Source of the DNA: Larix kaempferi
Lineage: Eukaryota > Streptophyta > Pinopsida > Pinales > Pinaceae
Assembly: GCA_027924585.1 (NCBI GenBank)
Contig: BSBM01002124.1
Location: 1 to 64,000 of the forward strand
Length of the DNA: 64,000 nucleotides
Direction: 5' to 3'
Part shown: positions 46,701-61,700 of the stretch, in pieces
Layout of the letters: each line of letters begins with the position of its first letter
Position numbering within the stretch: the stretch's first letter is position 1
Notes under the pieces: model-generated
What the model was told of the DNA's origin: nothing
The model's input: the letters and a program-made list of their open reading frames with translations, nothing else
Databases searched by the model: none
Made by a program: the position numbers and the translations under genes

Positions 46701-49700
46701 TTCATAAATGGAATCTACAAAGTATGCACATTCTACGTCATAACGACTTCCTATAGTTTGCGGATGCGTCCGGAAATAAGAAAAGCTTACTTCCCCGTTT
46801 TTTAAAATCACAGCTTCTAGAAGGTTTACATGATTTCTTAAAAAACTCGAGTTTTAAGAAAATGTGTTTTATTTCATAAATAGAATCAACAAAGTATGCA
46901 CATTCTATGTCATAACGACTTTCTATAGTTTGCGCATGCGTTTGAAATAAGAACAGCTTACTTCCCCTGTTTTTTAAAATCACAGCTTCTAGAAGGTTTA
47001 CATGATTTCTTAAAAAAATGAGTTTTTAGAAAATGTGTTTTATTTCATAAATAGATTCAACAAAGTATGCACATTCTATGTCATAACGACTTTCTATAGT
47101 TTTCGCATGCGTCCGGAAATAAGAAAAGCTTACTGCCACCATTTTTTAAAATCACAGCTTCTAGAAGGTTTACATGATTTCATAAAAAACATGAGTTTTT
47201 AGAAAATATGTTTTATTTCATAAATGGAATCAACAAAGTATGCACATTCTACGTCAGAACGACTTTCTATAGTTTGCGCATGTGTTTGGAAATAAGAAAA
47301 GCTTACTCCCCCCGTTTTTTAAAATCATAGCTTCTAGAAGGTTTACATGATTTCTTAAAAAACACGAGTTTTTAGAAAATGTGTTTTATTTCATAAATAC
47401 AATAAAAAAGTATGCACATTCTACGTCATAACAACTTTCTATAGTTTGCGCATGCGTCTGGAAATAAGAAAAGCTTACTTCCACCGTTTTTTAAAATCAC
47501 AGCTTCTAGAAAGTTTACATGATTTCGTAAAAAACACGAGTTTTTAGAAAATGTGTTTAATTTCATAAATGGAATCTACAAAGTATGCACATTCTACGTC
47601 ATAACGACTTTCTATAGTTTGCGCATGCGTCCGGAAATAAGAAAAGCTTACTTCCACCGTTTTTTAAAATCACAGCTTCTAGAAGGTTTACATGATTTCG
47701 TAAAAAACACGAGTTTTTAGAAAATGTGTTTTATTTCATAAATGGAATCAACAAAGTATGCACATTCTACGTCATAACGACTTTCTATAGTTTGCGCATG
47801 TGTCCGGAAATAAGAAAAGCTTACTTCCACCATTTTTTAAAATCACAGCTTCTAGAAGCTTTACATGATTTCGTAAAAAACACGAGTTTTTAGAAAATGT
47901 GTTTTATTTCATTAATGGAATCTACGAAGTATGCACATTCTACGTCATAATGACTTTCTATAGTTTGCGTATGCGTTTGGAAATAAGAAAAGCTTACTTC
48001 CCCCGTTTTTTAAAATCACAACTTCTAGAAGGTTTAGATGATTTCTTAAAAACACGAGTTTTTAGAAAATGTGTTTTATTTCATAAATGGAATCAACAAA
48101 GTATGCAGATTCTATGTCATAAGGACTTTCTATAGTTTGCGCATGCGTCCGGAAATAAGAAAAGCTTACTGCCACCGTTTTTTAAAATCACAGCTTCTAG
48201 AAGGTTTACATGATTTCCAAAAAAACACGAGTTTTTAGAAAATGTATTTTATTTCATAAATGGAATCTACAAAGTATGCACATTCTACGTCATAACGACT
48301 TTCTATAGTTTACGCATGCGTCCGGAAATAAGAAAAGCTTACTTCCCCCTAATTTTAAAATCACAGCTTCTAGAAAGTTTACATGATTTCTTAAAAGACA
48401 CGAGTTTTTAGAAAATGTGTTTTATTTCATAAATGGAATCAACAAAGTATGCGCATTCTACGTCATAACGACTTTCTATAGTTTGCGCATGCGTTTGGAA
48501 ATAAAAAAAGCTTACTTCCCCGTTTTTTAAAATCACAGCTTCTAGAAGGTTTACATGATTTCTTAAAAAACACGAGTTTTTAGAAAATGTGTTTTATTTC
48601 ATAAATGGAATCAACAAAGTATGCACATTCTACATCATAACGAATTTCTATAGTTTTCGCATTCGTCCGGAAATAAGAAAAGCTTACTTCCACCGTTTTT
48701 TAAAATCACTGCTTCTAGAAGGTTTACATGATTTCGTAAAAAACACGAGTTTTTAGAAAATGTGTTTTATTTCATAAATGGAAACTACAAAGTATGCACA
48801 TTCTACGTCATAACGACTTTCTATAGTTTGCGCATGCGCCCGGAAATAAGAAAAGCTTACTTCCACCATTTTTTTAAATCACGGCTTCTAGAATGTTTAC
48901 ATGATTTCTTAAAAAACACGAGTTTTTAGAAAATGTGTTTTATTTCATAAATGGAATCAACAAAGTATGCACATTCTACGTCATAACTACTTTCTATAGT
49001 TTGCGCATGCGTCCAGAAATAAGAAAAGCTTACTTCCCCCTAATTTTAAAATCACAGCTTCTAGACAGTTTACATGATTTCTTAAAAAACACGATTTTTT
49101 AGAAAATGTGTTTTATTTCATAAATGGAATAAACAAAGTATGCACATTCTACGTCATAACGACTTTCTGTAGTTTGCGCATGCGTTTGGAAATAAGAAAA
49201 GCTTACTTCCCCCGTTTTTTAAAATCACAGCTTCTAGAAGGTTTACATGATTTCTTAAAAAACATGAGTCTTTAGAAAATGTGTTTTATTTCATAAATGG
49301 AATCAACAATGTATGCACATTCTACGTCATAACGACTTTCTATAGTTTGCGCATTCATCCGGAAATAAGAAAAGCTTACTTCCCCCTAAAAGACACGACT
49401 TTCTATAGTTTGCGCATTCATCCGGAAAGTTTACATGATTTCTTAAAAGACACGAGTTTTTAGAAAATGTGTTTTATTTCATAAATGGAATCAACAAAGT
49501 ATGCGCATTCTACGTCATAACGACTTTCTATAGTTTGCGCATGCGTTTGGAAATAAAAAAAGCTTACTTCCCCGTTTTTTAAAATCACAGCTTCTAGAAG
49601 GTTTACATGATTTCTTAAAAAACACGAGTTTTTAGAAAATGTGTTTTATTTCATAAATGGAATCAACAAAGTATGCACATTCTACATCATAACGAATTTC

Positions 49701-52700
49701 TATAGTTTTCGCATTCGTCCGGAAATAAGAAAAGCTTACTTCCACCGTTTTTTAAAATCACTGCTTCTAGAAGGTTTACATGATTTCGTAAAAAACACGA
49801 GTTTTTAGAAAATGTGTTTTATTTCATAAATGGAAACTACAAAGTATGCACATTCTACGTCATAACGACTTTCTATAGTTTGCGCATGCGCCTGGAAATA
49901 AGAAAAGCTTACTTCCACCATTTTTTTAAATCACGGCTTCTAGAATGTTTACATGATTTCTTAAAAAACACGAGTTTTTAGAAAATGTGTTTTATTTCAT
50001 AAATGGAATCAACAAAGTATGCACATTCTACGTCATAACTACTTTCTATAGTTTGCGCATGCGTCCAGAAATAAGAAAAGCTTACTTCCCCCTAATTTTA
50101 AAATCACAGCTTCTAGACAGTTTACATGATTTCTTAAAAAACACGATTTTTTAGAAAATGTGTTTTATTTCATAAATGGAAACAACAAAGTATGCGCATT
50201 CTACGTCATAACGACTTTCTATAGTTTGCGCATGCGTTTGGAAATAAAAAAAGCTTACTTCCCCCGTTTTTTAAAATCACAGTTTCTAGAAGGTTTACAT
50301 AATTTCTTAAAAAACACGAGTTTTTAGAAAATGTGTTTTATTTCATAAATGGAATCAACAAAGTATGCACATTCTACATCATAACGACTTTCTATAGTTT
50401 TCGCATTCGTCCGGAAATAAGAAAAGCTTACTTCCACCGTTTTTTAAAATCACTGCTTCTAGAAGGTTTACATGATTTCGTAAAAAACATGAGTTTTTAG
50501 AAAATGTGTTTTATTTCATCAATGGAAACTACAAAGTATGCACATTCTACGTCATAACGACTTTCTATAGTTTGCGCATGCGCCCGGAAATAAGAAAAGC
50601 TTACTTCCACCATTTTTTAAAATCACGGCTTCTAGAAGGTTTACATGATTTCTTAAAAAACACTAGTTTTTAGAAAATGTGTTTTGTTTCATAAATGGAA
50701 TCAACAAAGTATGCACATTCTACGTCATAACGACTTTCTGTAGTTTGCGCATTCGTCCGGAAATAAGAAAAGCTTACTTCCACCGTTTTTTAAAATCATA
50801 GCTTCTAGAAGGTTTACATGATTTCGTAAAAAACACGAGTTTTTAGAAAATGTGTTTTATTTCATAAATGGAATCAACAAAGTATGCACATTCTACGTCA
50901 TAACGAATTTCTATAGTTTGCGCATTCATCCGGAAATAAGAAAAGCTTGCTTCCACCGTTTTTTAAAATCACAGATTCTAAAAGGTTTACATGATTTCTT
51001 TAAAAACACGAGTATTTAGAAAATGTGTTTTATTTCATAAATGGAATCTACAAGGTATGCACATTCTATGTCATAACGACTTTCTATAGTTGGGCATGCG
51101 TTTGGAAATAAGAAAAGCTTACTTCCCCTGTTTTTTGAAATCACAGCTTCTAGAAGGTTTACATGATTTCGTAAAAAACATGAGTTTTTAGAAATTGTGT
51201 TTTATTTCATAAATGGAATCTACAAAGTATGCACATTCTACGTCATAACGACTTTCTATAGTTTGCGCATGCGTCCCGAAATAAGAAAAGCTTACTTCCA
51301 CCGTTTTTTAAAATCAGAGCTTCTAGAAGGTTTACATGATTTCGTAAAAAACACGAGTTTTTAGAAAATGTGTTTTATTTCATAAATGGAATCTACAAAG
51401 TATGCACATTCTACGTCATAAGGACTTTCTATAGTTTGCGCATGCGTCCAGAAATAAGAAAAGCTTACTTCCACCATTTTTTAAAATCACGGCTTCTAGA
51501 AGGTTAACATGATTTCGTAAAAAAGACGAGTTTTTAGAAAATGTGTTTAATTTCATAAATGGAATCTACAAAGTATGCACATTCTACGTCATAACGACTT
51601 TCTATAGTTTGCGCATGCGTCCGGAAATAAGAAAAGCTTACTTCCCCCGTTTTTTAAAATCACAGCTTCTAGAAGGTTTACATGATTTCTTAAAAAACAC
51701 GAGTTTTTAGAAAATGTGTTTTATTTCATAAATGGAATCATCAAAGTATGCACATTCTTCGTCATAACGACTTTCTATAGTTTTCGCATTCGTCCGGAAA
51801 TAAGAAAAGCTTACTTCCCCCGTTTTTTAAAATCACAGCTTCTAGAAGGTTTACATGATTTCTTAAAAAACACGAGTCTTTAGAAAATGTGTTTTTATTT
51901 CACAAATGGAATCAACAAAGTATGCACATTCTACGTCATAACGACTTTCTATAGTTTGCGCATGCGTCCGGAAATAAGAAAAGGATACTTCCACCATTTT
52001 TTGAAATCACAGCTTCTAGAAGGTTTACATGATTTAGTAAAAAACACGAGTTTTTAGAAAATTTGTTTTATTTCATAAATGGAATCAACTACGTATGCAC
52101 ATTCTACGTCATAAAGACATTCTATAGTTTGCGCATTCGTCCGGAAATAAGAAAAGCTTACTTCCACCGTTTTTTAAAATCATGGCTACTAGAAGGTTTA
52201 CATGATTTCTTAAAAAACACGAGTTTTTAGAAAATGTGTTTTATTTCATAAATGGAATCAACAAAGTATGCACATTCTACGTCATAACGACTTTCTATAG
52301 TTTGCGCATGCGTACGGAAATAAGAAAAGCTTACTTCCCCTGTATTTTAAAATCACAGCTTCTAGAAGGTTTACATGATTTCTTAAAAAACACGAGTTTT
52401 TAGAAAATGTGTTTTATTTCATAAATGGAATCAACAAAGTATGCACATTCTACGTCATAAGGACTTTCTATAGTTTGCGCATGCGTCCGTAAATAAGAAA
52501 AGCTTACTTGCACCGTTTTTTAAAATCACAGCTTCTAGAAGGTTTACATGATTTCGTAAAAAACACGAGTTTTTAGAAAATGTGTTTTATTTCATAAATC
52601 GAATCAACAAAGTATGCACATTCTATGTCATAACGACTTTCTATACTTTGCGCATTCATCCGGAAATAAGAAAAGCTTACTTCCACCGTTTTTTAAAATC

Positions 52701-55700
52701 ATAGCTTCTAAAAGGTTTACGTGATTTTTTTAAAAACACGAGTATTTAGAAAATGTGTTTTATTTCATAAATGGAATCTACAAAGTATGCACATTCTACG
52801 TCATAACAACTTTCTATAGTTTGCGCATGCGTCCGGAAATAAGAAAAGCTTACTTCCACCGTTTTTTAAAATCACAGCTTCTAGAAGGTTTACATGATTT
52901 CGTAAAAAACACGAGTTTTTAGAAAATGTGTTTTATTTCATAAATGGAATCTACAAAGTATGCACATTCTACGTCATAATGACTTTCTATAGTTTGCGCA
53001 TGCGTCTGGAAATAAGAAAAGCTTACTTCCACCGTTTTTTAAAATCACAGCTTCTAGAAGGTTTACATGATTTCTTTAAAAACACGAGTTTTTAGAAAAT
53101 GTGTTTTATTTCATAAATGGAATCAACAAAGTATGCACATTCTACGTCATAAGGACATTCTATAGTTTGCCCATTCGTTCAGAAATAAGAAAAGCTTACT
53201 TCCACCGTTTTTTAAAATCACAGCTTCTAAAAGGTTTACATGATTTCGTAAAAAACACGAGTTTTTAGAAAATGTGTTTTATTTCATAAATGGAATCTAC
53301 AAAGTATGCACATTCTACGTCATAACGACTTTCTATAGTTTGCACATGCATCCGGAAATAAGAAAAGCTTACTTCCACCGTTTTTTAAAATCACAGCTTC
53401 TAGAAGGTTTACATGATTTCGTAAAAAACACGAGTTTTTAGAAAATGTGTTTTATTTCATAAATGGAATCTACAAAGTATGCACATTCTACGTCATAACG
53501 ACTTTCTATAGTTTGCACATGCGTCCGAAAATAAGAAAAGCTTACTTCCCCCGTATCTTAAAATCACAGCTTCTAGAAGGTTTACATGATTTCTTAAAAA
53601 ACACGAGTTTTTAGAAAATGTGTTTTGCTTCATAAATGGAATCAACAAAGTATGCGCATTCTACGTCATAACGGCTTTCTATAGTTTGCGCATGCGTCCG
53701 GAAATAAGAAAAGCTTACTTCCACCGTTTTTTAATATCACAGCTTCTACAAGGTTTACATGATTTCTTAAAAAACACGAGTTTTTAGAAAATGTGTATTA
53801 TTTCATAAATGGAATCAACAAAGTATGCACATTCTACGTCATAACGACTTTCTATAGTTCGCGCATGCGTCCGAAAATAAGAAAAGCTTACTTCCACCAT
53901 TTTTTAAAATCGCAGCTTCTAGAAGGTTTACATGATTTCGTAAGAAACACGAGTTTTTAGAAAATGTGTTTTATTTCATAAATGGAATCTACAAAGTATG
54001 CACATTCTACGTCATAAGGACTTTCCATAGTTTGCGCATGCGTCCGGAAATAAGAAAAGCTTACTTCCACCGTTTTTTAAAATCACGGCTTCTAGAAGGT
54101 TAACATGATTTCGGAAAAAAGACGAGTTTTTAGAAAATGTGTTTAATTTCATAAATGGAATCTACAAAGTATGCACATTCTACGTCATAACGACTTTCTA
54201 TAGTTTGCGCATGCGTCCGGAAATAAGAAAAGCTTACTTCCCCCGTTTTTTAAAATCACAGCTTCTAGAAGGTTTACATGATTTCTTAAAAAACAAGAGT
54301 TTTTAGAAAATGTGTTTTATTTCATAAATGGAATCATCAAAGTATGCACATTCTTCGTCATAACGACTTTCTATAGTTTTAGCATTCGTCCGGAAATAAG
54401 AAAAGCATACTTCCACCATTTTTTGAAATCACTGCTTCTAGAAGGTTTACATGATTTCGTAAAAAACACGAGGTTTTAGAAAATGTGTTTTATTTCATAA
54501 ATGGAATCTACAAAGTATGCACATTCTACGTCATAACGATTTCCTATAGTTTGCGCATGCGTCCGGAAATAAGAAAAGCTTACTTCCCACGTATTTTAAA
54601 ATCACAGCTTCTAGAAGGTTTACATGATTTCTTAAAAAACACGAGTTTTTAGAAAATCTGTTTTATTTCATAAATGGAATCAACAAAGTATGCACATTCT
54701 ACGTCATAACGACTTTCTATAGTTTGCGCATGTGTCCGGAAATAAGAAAAGCTTACTTCTCCTGTTTTTTAAAATCACTGCTTCTAGAAGGTTTACATGA
54801 TTTCTTAAAAAACATGAGTTTTTAGAAAATGTGTTTTATTTCATAAATGGAATCAACAAAGTATTCACATTCTACGTCATAACGACTTTCTATAGTTTGC
54901 GCATGCGACCGGAAATAAGAAAAGCTTACTTCCACCGTTTTTTAAAATCACAGCTTCTAGAAGGTTTACATGATTTCGTAAAAAACATGAGTTTTTAGAA
55001 AATGTGTTTTATTTCATACATGGAATCAACAAAATGTGCACATTCTACATCATAATGACTTTCTATAGTTTGCGCATGCGTCCGGAAATAAGAAAAGCTT
55101 ACTTCCCCTGTATTTTAAAATCACAGCTTCTAGAAGGTTTACATGATTTCTTAAAAAACAAGAGTTTTTAGAAAATGTGTTTTATTTCATAAATGGAATC
55201 AACAAAGTATGCACATTCTACGTCATAAGGACTTTCTATAGTTTGCACATGCGTCCGGAAATAAGAAAAGCTTACTTCCACCGTTTTTTAAAATCACATC
55301 TTCTAGAAGGTTTACATGATTTCGTAAAAAACACGAGTTTTTAGAAAATGTGTTTTATTTCATAAATGGAATCAACAAAGTATGCACATTCTACGTCATA
55401 ACGACTTTCTATAGTTTGCGCATTCATCCGGAAATAAGAAAAGCTTACTTCCACCGTTTTTAAAATCACAGCTTCTAAAAGGTTTACGTGATTTCTTTAA
55501 AAACCCGAGTATTTAGAAAATGTGTTTTATTTCATAAATGTAATCTACAAAGTATGCACATTCTACATCATAACGACTTTCTATAGTTTGCGCATGCGTC
55601 TGGAAATAAGAAAAGCTTACTTGCACCGTTTTTTAAAATCACTGCTTCTAGAAGGTTTACATGATTTCGTAAAAAACACGAGTTTTTAGAAAATGTGTTT

Positions 55701-58700
55701 TATTTCATAAATGGAATCTACAAAGTATGCACATTCTACGAAATAACGACTTTCTATAGTTTGCGCATGCGTCCGGAAATAAGAAAAGCTTACTTCCCCC
55801 GTATTTTAAAATCACAGCTTCTAGAAGGTTTACATGATTTCTTAAAAAACACGAGTTTTTAGAAAATGTGTTTTATTTCATAAATGGAATCAATAAAGTA
55901 TGCACATTCTACGTCATAACGACTTTCTATAGTTTCGCATGTGTCCAGAAATAAGAAAAGCTTACTTCCCCCGTTGTTTAAAATCACAGCTTCTAGAAGG
56001 TTTACATGATTTCTTAAAAAACATGAGTTTTTAGAAAATGTGTTTTATTTCATAAATTGAATCAACAAAGTATTCACATTCTACATCATAACGACTTTCT
56101 ATAGTTTGCGCATGCGTCCGGAAATAAGAAAAGCTTACTTCCACCGTTTTTTAAAATCACAGCTTCTAGAAGGTTTACATGATTTCTTTAAAAACACGAG
56201 TTTTTAGAAAATGTGTTTTATTTCATAAATGGAATCAACAAAGTATGCACATTCTACGTCATAATGACTTTCTATAGTTTGCGCATTCGTCCGGAAATAA
56301 GAAAAGCTTACTTCCACCGTTTTTTGAAATCACAGCTTCTAGAAGGTTTACATGATTTCGTAAAAAACACGAGTTTTTAGAAAATGTGTTTTATTTCATA
56401 AATGGAATCAACAAAGTATGCACATTCTACGTCATAACGACTTTCTATAGTTTGCGCATTCATCCGGAAATAAGAAAAGCTTACTTCCACCGTTTTTTAA
56501 AATCACAGCTTCTAAAAGGTTTACATGATTTCGTAAAAAACACGAGTTTTTAGAAAATGTGTTTTATTTCATAAATGGAATCTACAAAGTATGCACATTC
56601 TACGTCATAAGGACTTTCTATAGTTTGCGCATGCGTCCAGAAATAAGAAAAGCTTACTTCCACCGTTTTTTAAAATCACAGCTTCTAGAAGGTTTACATG
56701 ATTTCGTAAAAAACATGAGTTTTTAGAAAATGTGTTTTATTTCATAAATGGAATCAACAAAGTATGCACATTCTACGTCATAACGACTTTCTATAGTTTG
56801 CGCATTCATCCGGAAATAAGAAAAGCTTACTTCCACCGTTTTTTAAAATCACAGCTTCTAGAAGGTTTACATGATTTCTTAAAAAACACGAGTTTTTAGA
56901 AAATGTGTTTTATTTAATAAATGGAATCATCAAAGTATGCACATTCTACGTCATAACGACGTTCTATAGTTTTTGCATTCGTCCGGAAATAAGAAAAGCT
57001 TACTTCCCCCGTTTTTTAAAATCACAACTTCTAGAAGGTTTACATGATTTCTTAAAAAACACGACTTTTTAGAAAATGTGTTTTATTTCACAAATGGAAT
57101 CAACAAAGTATGCACATTCTACGTCATAACAACTTTCTATAGTTTGCGCATGCGTCCGGAAATAAGAAAAGATTACTTCCACCATTTTTTAAAATCACAG
57201 CTTCTAGAAGGTTTACATGATTTCATAAAAAACACGAGTTTTTAGAAAATGTGTTTTATTTCATAAATGGAATCTACAAAGTATGCACAGTCTACGTCAT
57301 AACGACTTTCTATAGTTTGCGCATTCATCCGGAAATAAGAAAAGCTTACTTCCACCGTTTTTAAAATCACAGCTTCTAAAAGGTTTACATGATTTCTTTA
57401 AAAACACGAGTATTTAGAAAATGTGTTTTATTTCATAAATGGAATCTAAAAAGTATGCACATTCTACGTCATAACGACTTTCTATAGTTTGCGCATGCGT
57501 CCGGAAATAAGAAAAGCTTACTTCCACCGTTTTTTAAAATCACAGCTTCTAGAAGGTTTACATGATTTCGTAAAAAACATGAGTTTTTAGAAAATGTGTT
57601 CTATTTCATAAATGGAATCTACAAAGTATGCACATTCTACATCATAACGACTTTCTATAGTTTGCGCATGCGTCCGAAAATAAGAAAAGCTTACTTCCCC
57701 CGTATTTTAAAATCACAGCTTCTAGAAGGTTTACATGATTTCTTAAAAAACACGAGTTTTTAGAAAACATGTTTTATTTCATAAATGGAATCAACAAAGT
57801 ATTCACATTCTACGTCATAACGACTTTCTATAGTTTGCGCATCCGTCCGGAAATAAGAAAAGCTTACTTCCACCGTTTTTTAAAATCACAGCTTCTAGAA
57901 GGTTTACATGATTTCGTAAAAAACACGAGTTTTTAGAAAATGTGTTTTATTTCATCAATGGAATCAACAAAGTATGCACATTCTACGTCATAACGACTTT
58001 CTATAGTTTGCGCATTCATCCGGAAATAAGAAAGGGTTACTTCCACCGTTTTTTGAAATCACAGCTTCTAGAAGGTTTACATGATTTCATAAAAAACACG
58101 AGTTTTAAAAAAATGTGTTTTATTTCATAAATGGAATCTACAAAGTATGCACATTCTACATCATAACGACTTTCTATAGTTTGCACATGCGTCCGGAAAT
58201 AAGAATAGCTTACTTCCACCGTTTTTTAAAATCACAGCTTCTAGAAGGTTTAAATGATTTCGTAAAAAACACGAGTTTTTAGAAAATGTGTTTTATTTCA
58301 TACATGGAATCAACAAAGTATGCACATTCTACGTCATAACGACTTTCTATAGTTTGCGCATGCGTCCGGAAATAAGAAAAGCTTACTTCCCCTGTATTTT
58401 AAAATCACAGCTTCTAGAAGGTTTACATGATTTCTTAAAAAACACGAGTTTTTAGAAAATGTGTTTTATTTCATAAATGGAATCAACAAAGTATGCACCT
58501 TCTACGTCATAAGGAATTTCTATAGTTTGCGCATGCGTCCGGAAATAAGAAAAGCTTACTTCCACCGTTTTTTAAAATCACAGCTTCTAGAAGGTTTACA
58601 TGATTTCGTAAAAAACACGAGTTTTTAGAAAATGTGTTTTATTTCATAAATGGAATCTACAAAGTATGCACATTCTACGTCATAAAGACTTCCTATAGTT

Positions 58701-61700
58701 TGCGCATGCGTCCGGAAATAAGAAAAGCTTACTTCCCCCGTATTTTAAAATCACAGCTTCTAGAAGGTTTACATGATTTCTTAAAAAACACGAGTTTTTA
58801 GAAAATGTGTTTTATTTCATAAATGGAATCAACAAAGTATGCACATTCTACGTAATAAGGACTTTCTATAGTTTGCGCATGCGTCCGGAAATAAGAAAAG
58901 CTTCCTTCCCCCGTATTTTAAAATCACAGCTTCTAGAAGGTTTACATGATTTCTTAAAAAACAAGAGTTTTTAGAAAATGTGTTTTATTTCAGAAATGGA
59001 ATCAACAAAGTATGCACATTCTACGTCATAACGACTTTCTATAGTTTGCGCATGCGTCCGGAAATAAGAAAAGCTTACTTCCACCATTTTTTAAAATCAC
59101 AGCTTCTAGAAGGTTTACATGATTTCATAAAGAACACGAGTTTTTAGAAAATGTGTTTTATTTCATAAATGGAATCAACAACATATGCACATTCTACATC
59201 ATAACGACATTCTATAGTTTGCGCATTTGTCCGGAAATAAGAAAAGCTTACTTCCACCGTTCTTTAAAATCACGGCATCTAGAAGGTTTACATGATTTCT
59301 TAAAAAACACGAGTTTTTAGAAAATTTGTTATATTTCATAAATGGAATCAACAAAGTATGCACATTCTACGTCATAACGACTTTCTATAGTTTGCGCATT
59401 CGTCCGGAAATAAGAAAAGCTTACTTCCACCGTTTTTTAAAATCACAGCTTCTAGAAGGTTTACATGATTTCGTAAAAAACACAAGTTTTTAGAAAATGT
59501 GTTTTATTTCATAAATGGAATCAACAAAGTATGCACATTCTACATCATAACGACTTTCTATAGTTTGCGCATTCGTCCGGAAATAAGAAAGCTTACTTCC
59601 ACCGTTTTTTAAAATACAGCTTCTAAAAGGTTTACATGATTTCGTAAAAAGCACGAGTTTTTAGAACATGTGTTTTATTTCATAAATGGAATCTACAAAG
59701 TATGCACATTGTATGTCGTAACGACTTTCTATAGTTTGCACATGCGTCTGAAATAAGAAAATCTTACTTCCACCGTTTTTTAAAATCACAGCTTCGAGAA
59801 GGTTTACATGATTTCGTAAAAAACACGAGGTTTTAGAAAATGTGTTTTATTTCATAAATGGAATCTACAAAGTATGCACATTCTATGTCATAACGACTTT
59901 CTATAGTTTCCACATGCGTCCGGAAATTAGAAAAGCTTACTTCCCCCGTATTTTAAAATCACAGCTTCTAGAAGGTTTACATGATTTGTTAAAAAACACG
60001 AGTTTTTAGAAAATGTGTTTTATTTCATAAATGGAATCAACAAAGTATGCACATTCTACATCATAATGACTTTCTATAGTTTGCGTATGCGTCCGGAAGT
60101 AAGAAAAGCTTACTTCCCCCATATTTTAAAATCACAGCTTCTAGAAGGTTTACATGATTTCTTAAAAAACACGAGTTTTTAGAAAATGTGTTTTATTTCA
60201 TAAATGGAATCAACAAAGTATGCATATTCTATGTCATAACGACTTTCTATACTTTCTGCATGCGTACGGAAAGAAGAAAAGCTTACTTCCCCCGTTTTTT
60301 AAAATCACAGCTTCTAGAAGGTTTACATGATTTCTTAAAAAACACTTGTTTTTAGAAAATGTGTTTTATTTCATAAATGGAATCAACAAAGTATGCATAT
60401 TCTACGTCATAACGACTTTCTATAGTTTGCGCATGCGTCCGGAAATAAGAAAAGCTTACTTCCACCGTTTTTTAAAATCACAGCTTCTAGAAGGTTTACA
60501 TGATTTCTTAAAAAACACGAGTTTTTAGAAAATGTGTTTTATTTCATAAATGGAATCAACAAAGTATGCACATTCTACGTCATAACGACTTTCTATAGTC
60601 TGTGCATTTGTCTGGAAATAAGAAAAGCTTACTTCCACCGTTTTTTAAAATCACAGCTTCTAGAAGGTTTACATGATTTCTTAAAAAACACGAGATTTTA
60701 CAAAATGTGTTTTATTTCATAAATGGAATCAACAAAGTATGCACATTCTACGTCATAACGACTTTCTATAATTTGGGCATGCATTTGGAAATAAGAAAAG
60801 CTTACTTCCCCCGTTTTTTAAAATCACAGCTTCTAGAAGGTTTACATGATTTCGTAAAAAACACGAGTTTTTAGAAAATGTGTTTTATTTCATAAATGGA
60901 ATCAACAAAGTATGCACATTCTACGTCATAACGACTTTCTATAGTTTGTGCATTCGTCCAAAAATAAGAAAAGATTACTTCCACCGTTTTTTAAAATCAC
61001 AGCTTCTAGAAGGTTTACATGATTTCGTAAAAAACATGAGTTTTTAGAAAATGTGTTTTATTTCATAAATGGAATCTACAAAGTATGCACATTCTACATC
61101 ATAACGACTTTCTATAGTTGGGCATACGTCCGGAAATAAGAAAAGCTTACTTCCCCCGCATTTTAAAATCACAGCTTCCAGAAGGTTTACATGATTTCTT
61201 AAAAAACATGAGTTTTTAGAAAATGTGTTTTATTTAATTAATGGAATCAACAAAGTATGAATATTCTACGTCATAACGACTTTCTATAGTTTGCGCATTC
61301 ATCCGGAAATAAGAAAAGCTTACTTCCACCGTTTTTTAAAATCACAGCTTCTAAAAGGTTTACATTATTTTGTAAAAAACACGAGTTTTTAGAAAATGTG
61401 TTTTATTTCATAAATGGAATCTACAAAGTATGCACATTCTACGTCATAATGACTTTCTATAGTTTGCACATGCGTCCGGAAATAAGAAAAGCTTACTTCC
61501 CCCGTTTTTTAAAACCACAGCTTCTAGAAGGTTTACATGATTTCTTAAAAAACACGAGTTTTTAGAAAATGTGTTTTATTTCATAAATGGAATCAACAAA
61601 GTATGCACATTCTACATCATAACGACTTTCTATAATTTGGGCATGCGTTTGGAAATAAGAAAAGCTTACTTCCCCCGTTTTTTAAAATCACAGCTTCTAG

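Noticed and set aside
798-60722. Dozens of 60-95 codon ORFs with near-identical products (MFYFINGI..KVCTFYV..., MEVSFSYFRTHAQTIE...)
   Set aside because: They are frames of the 173-bp satellite on both strands. Because 173 is not a multiple of three each ORF ends after about one monomer. Variation falls equally on all codon positions by eye, and no start context or family supports a gene.
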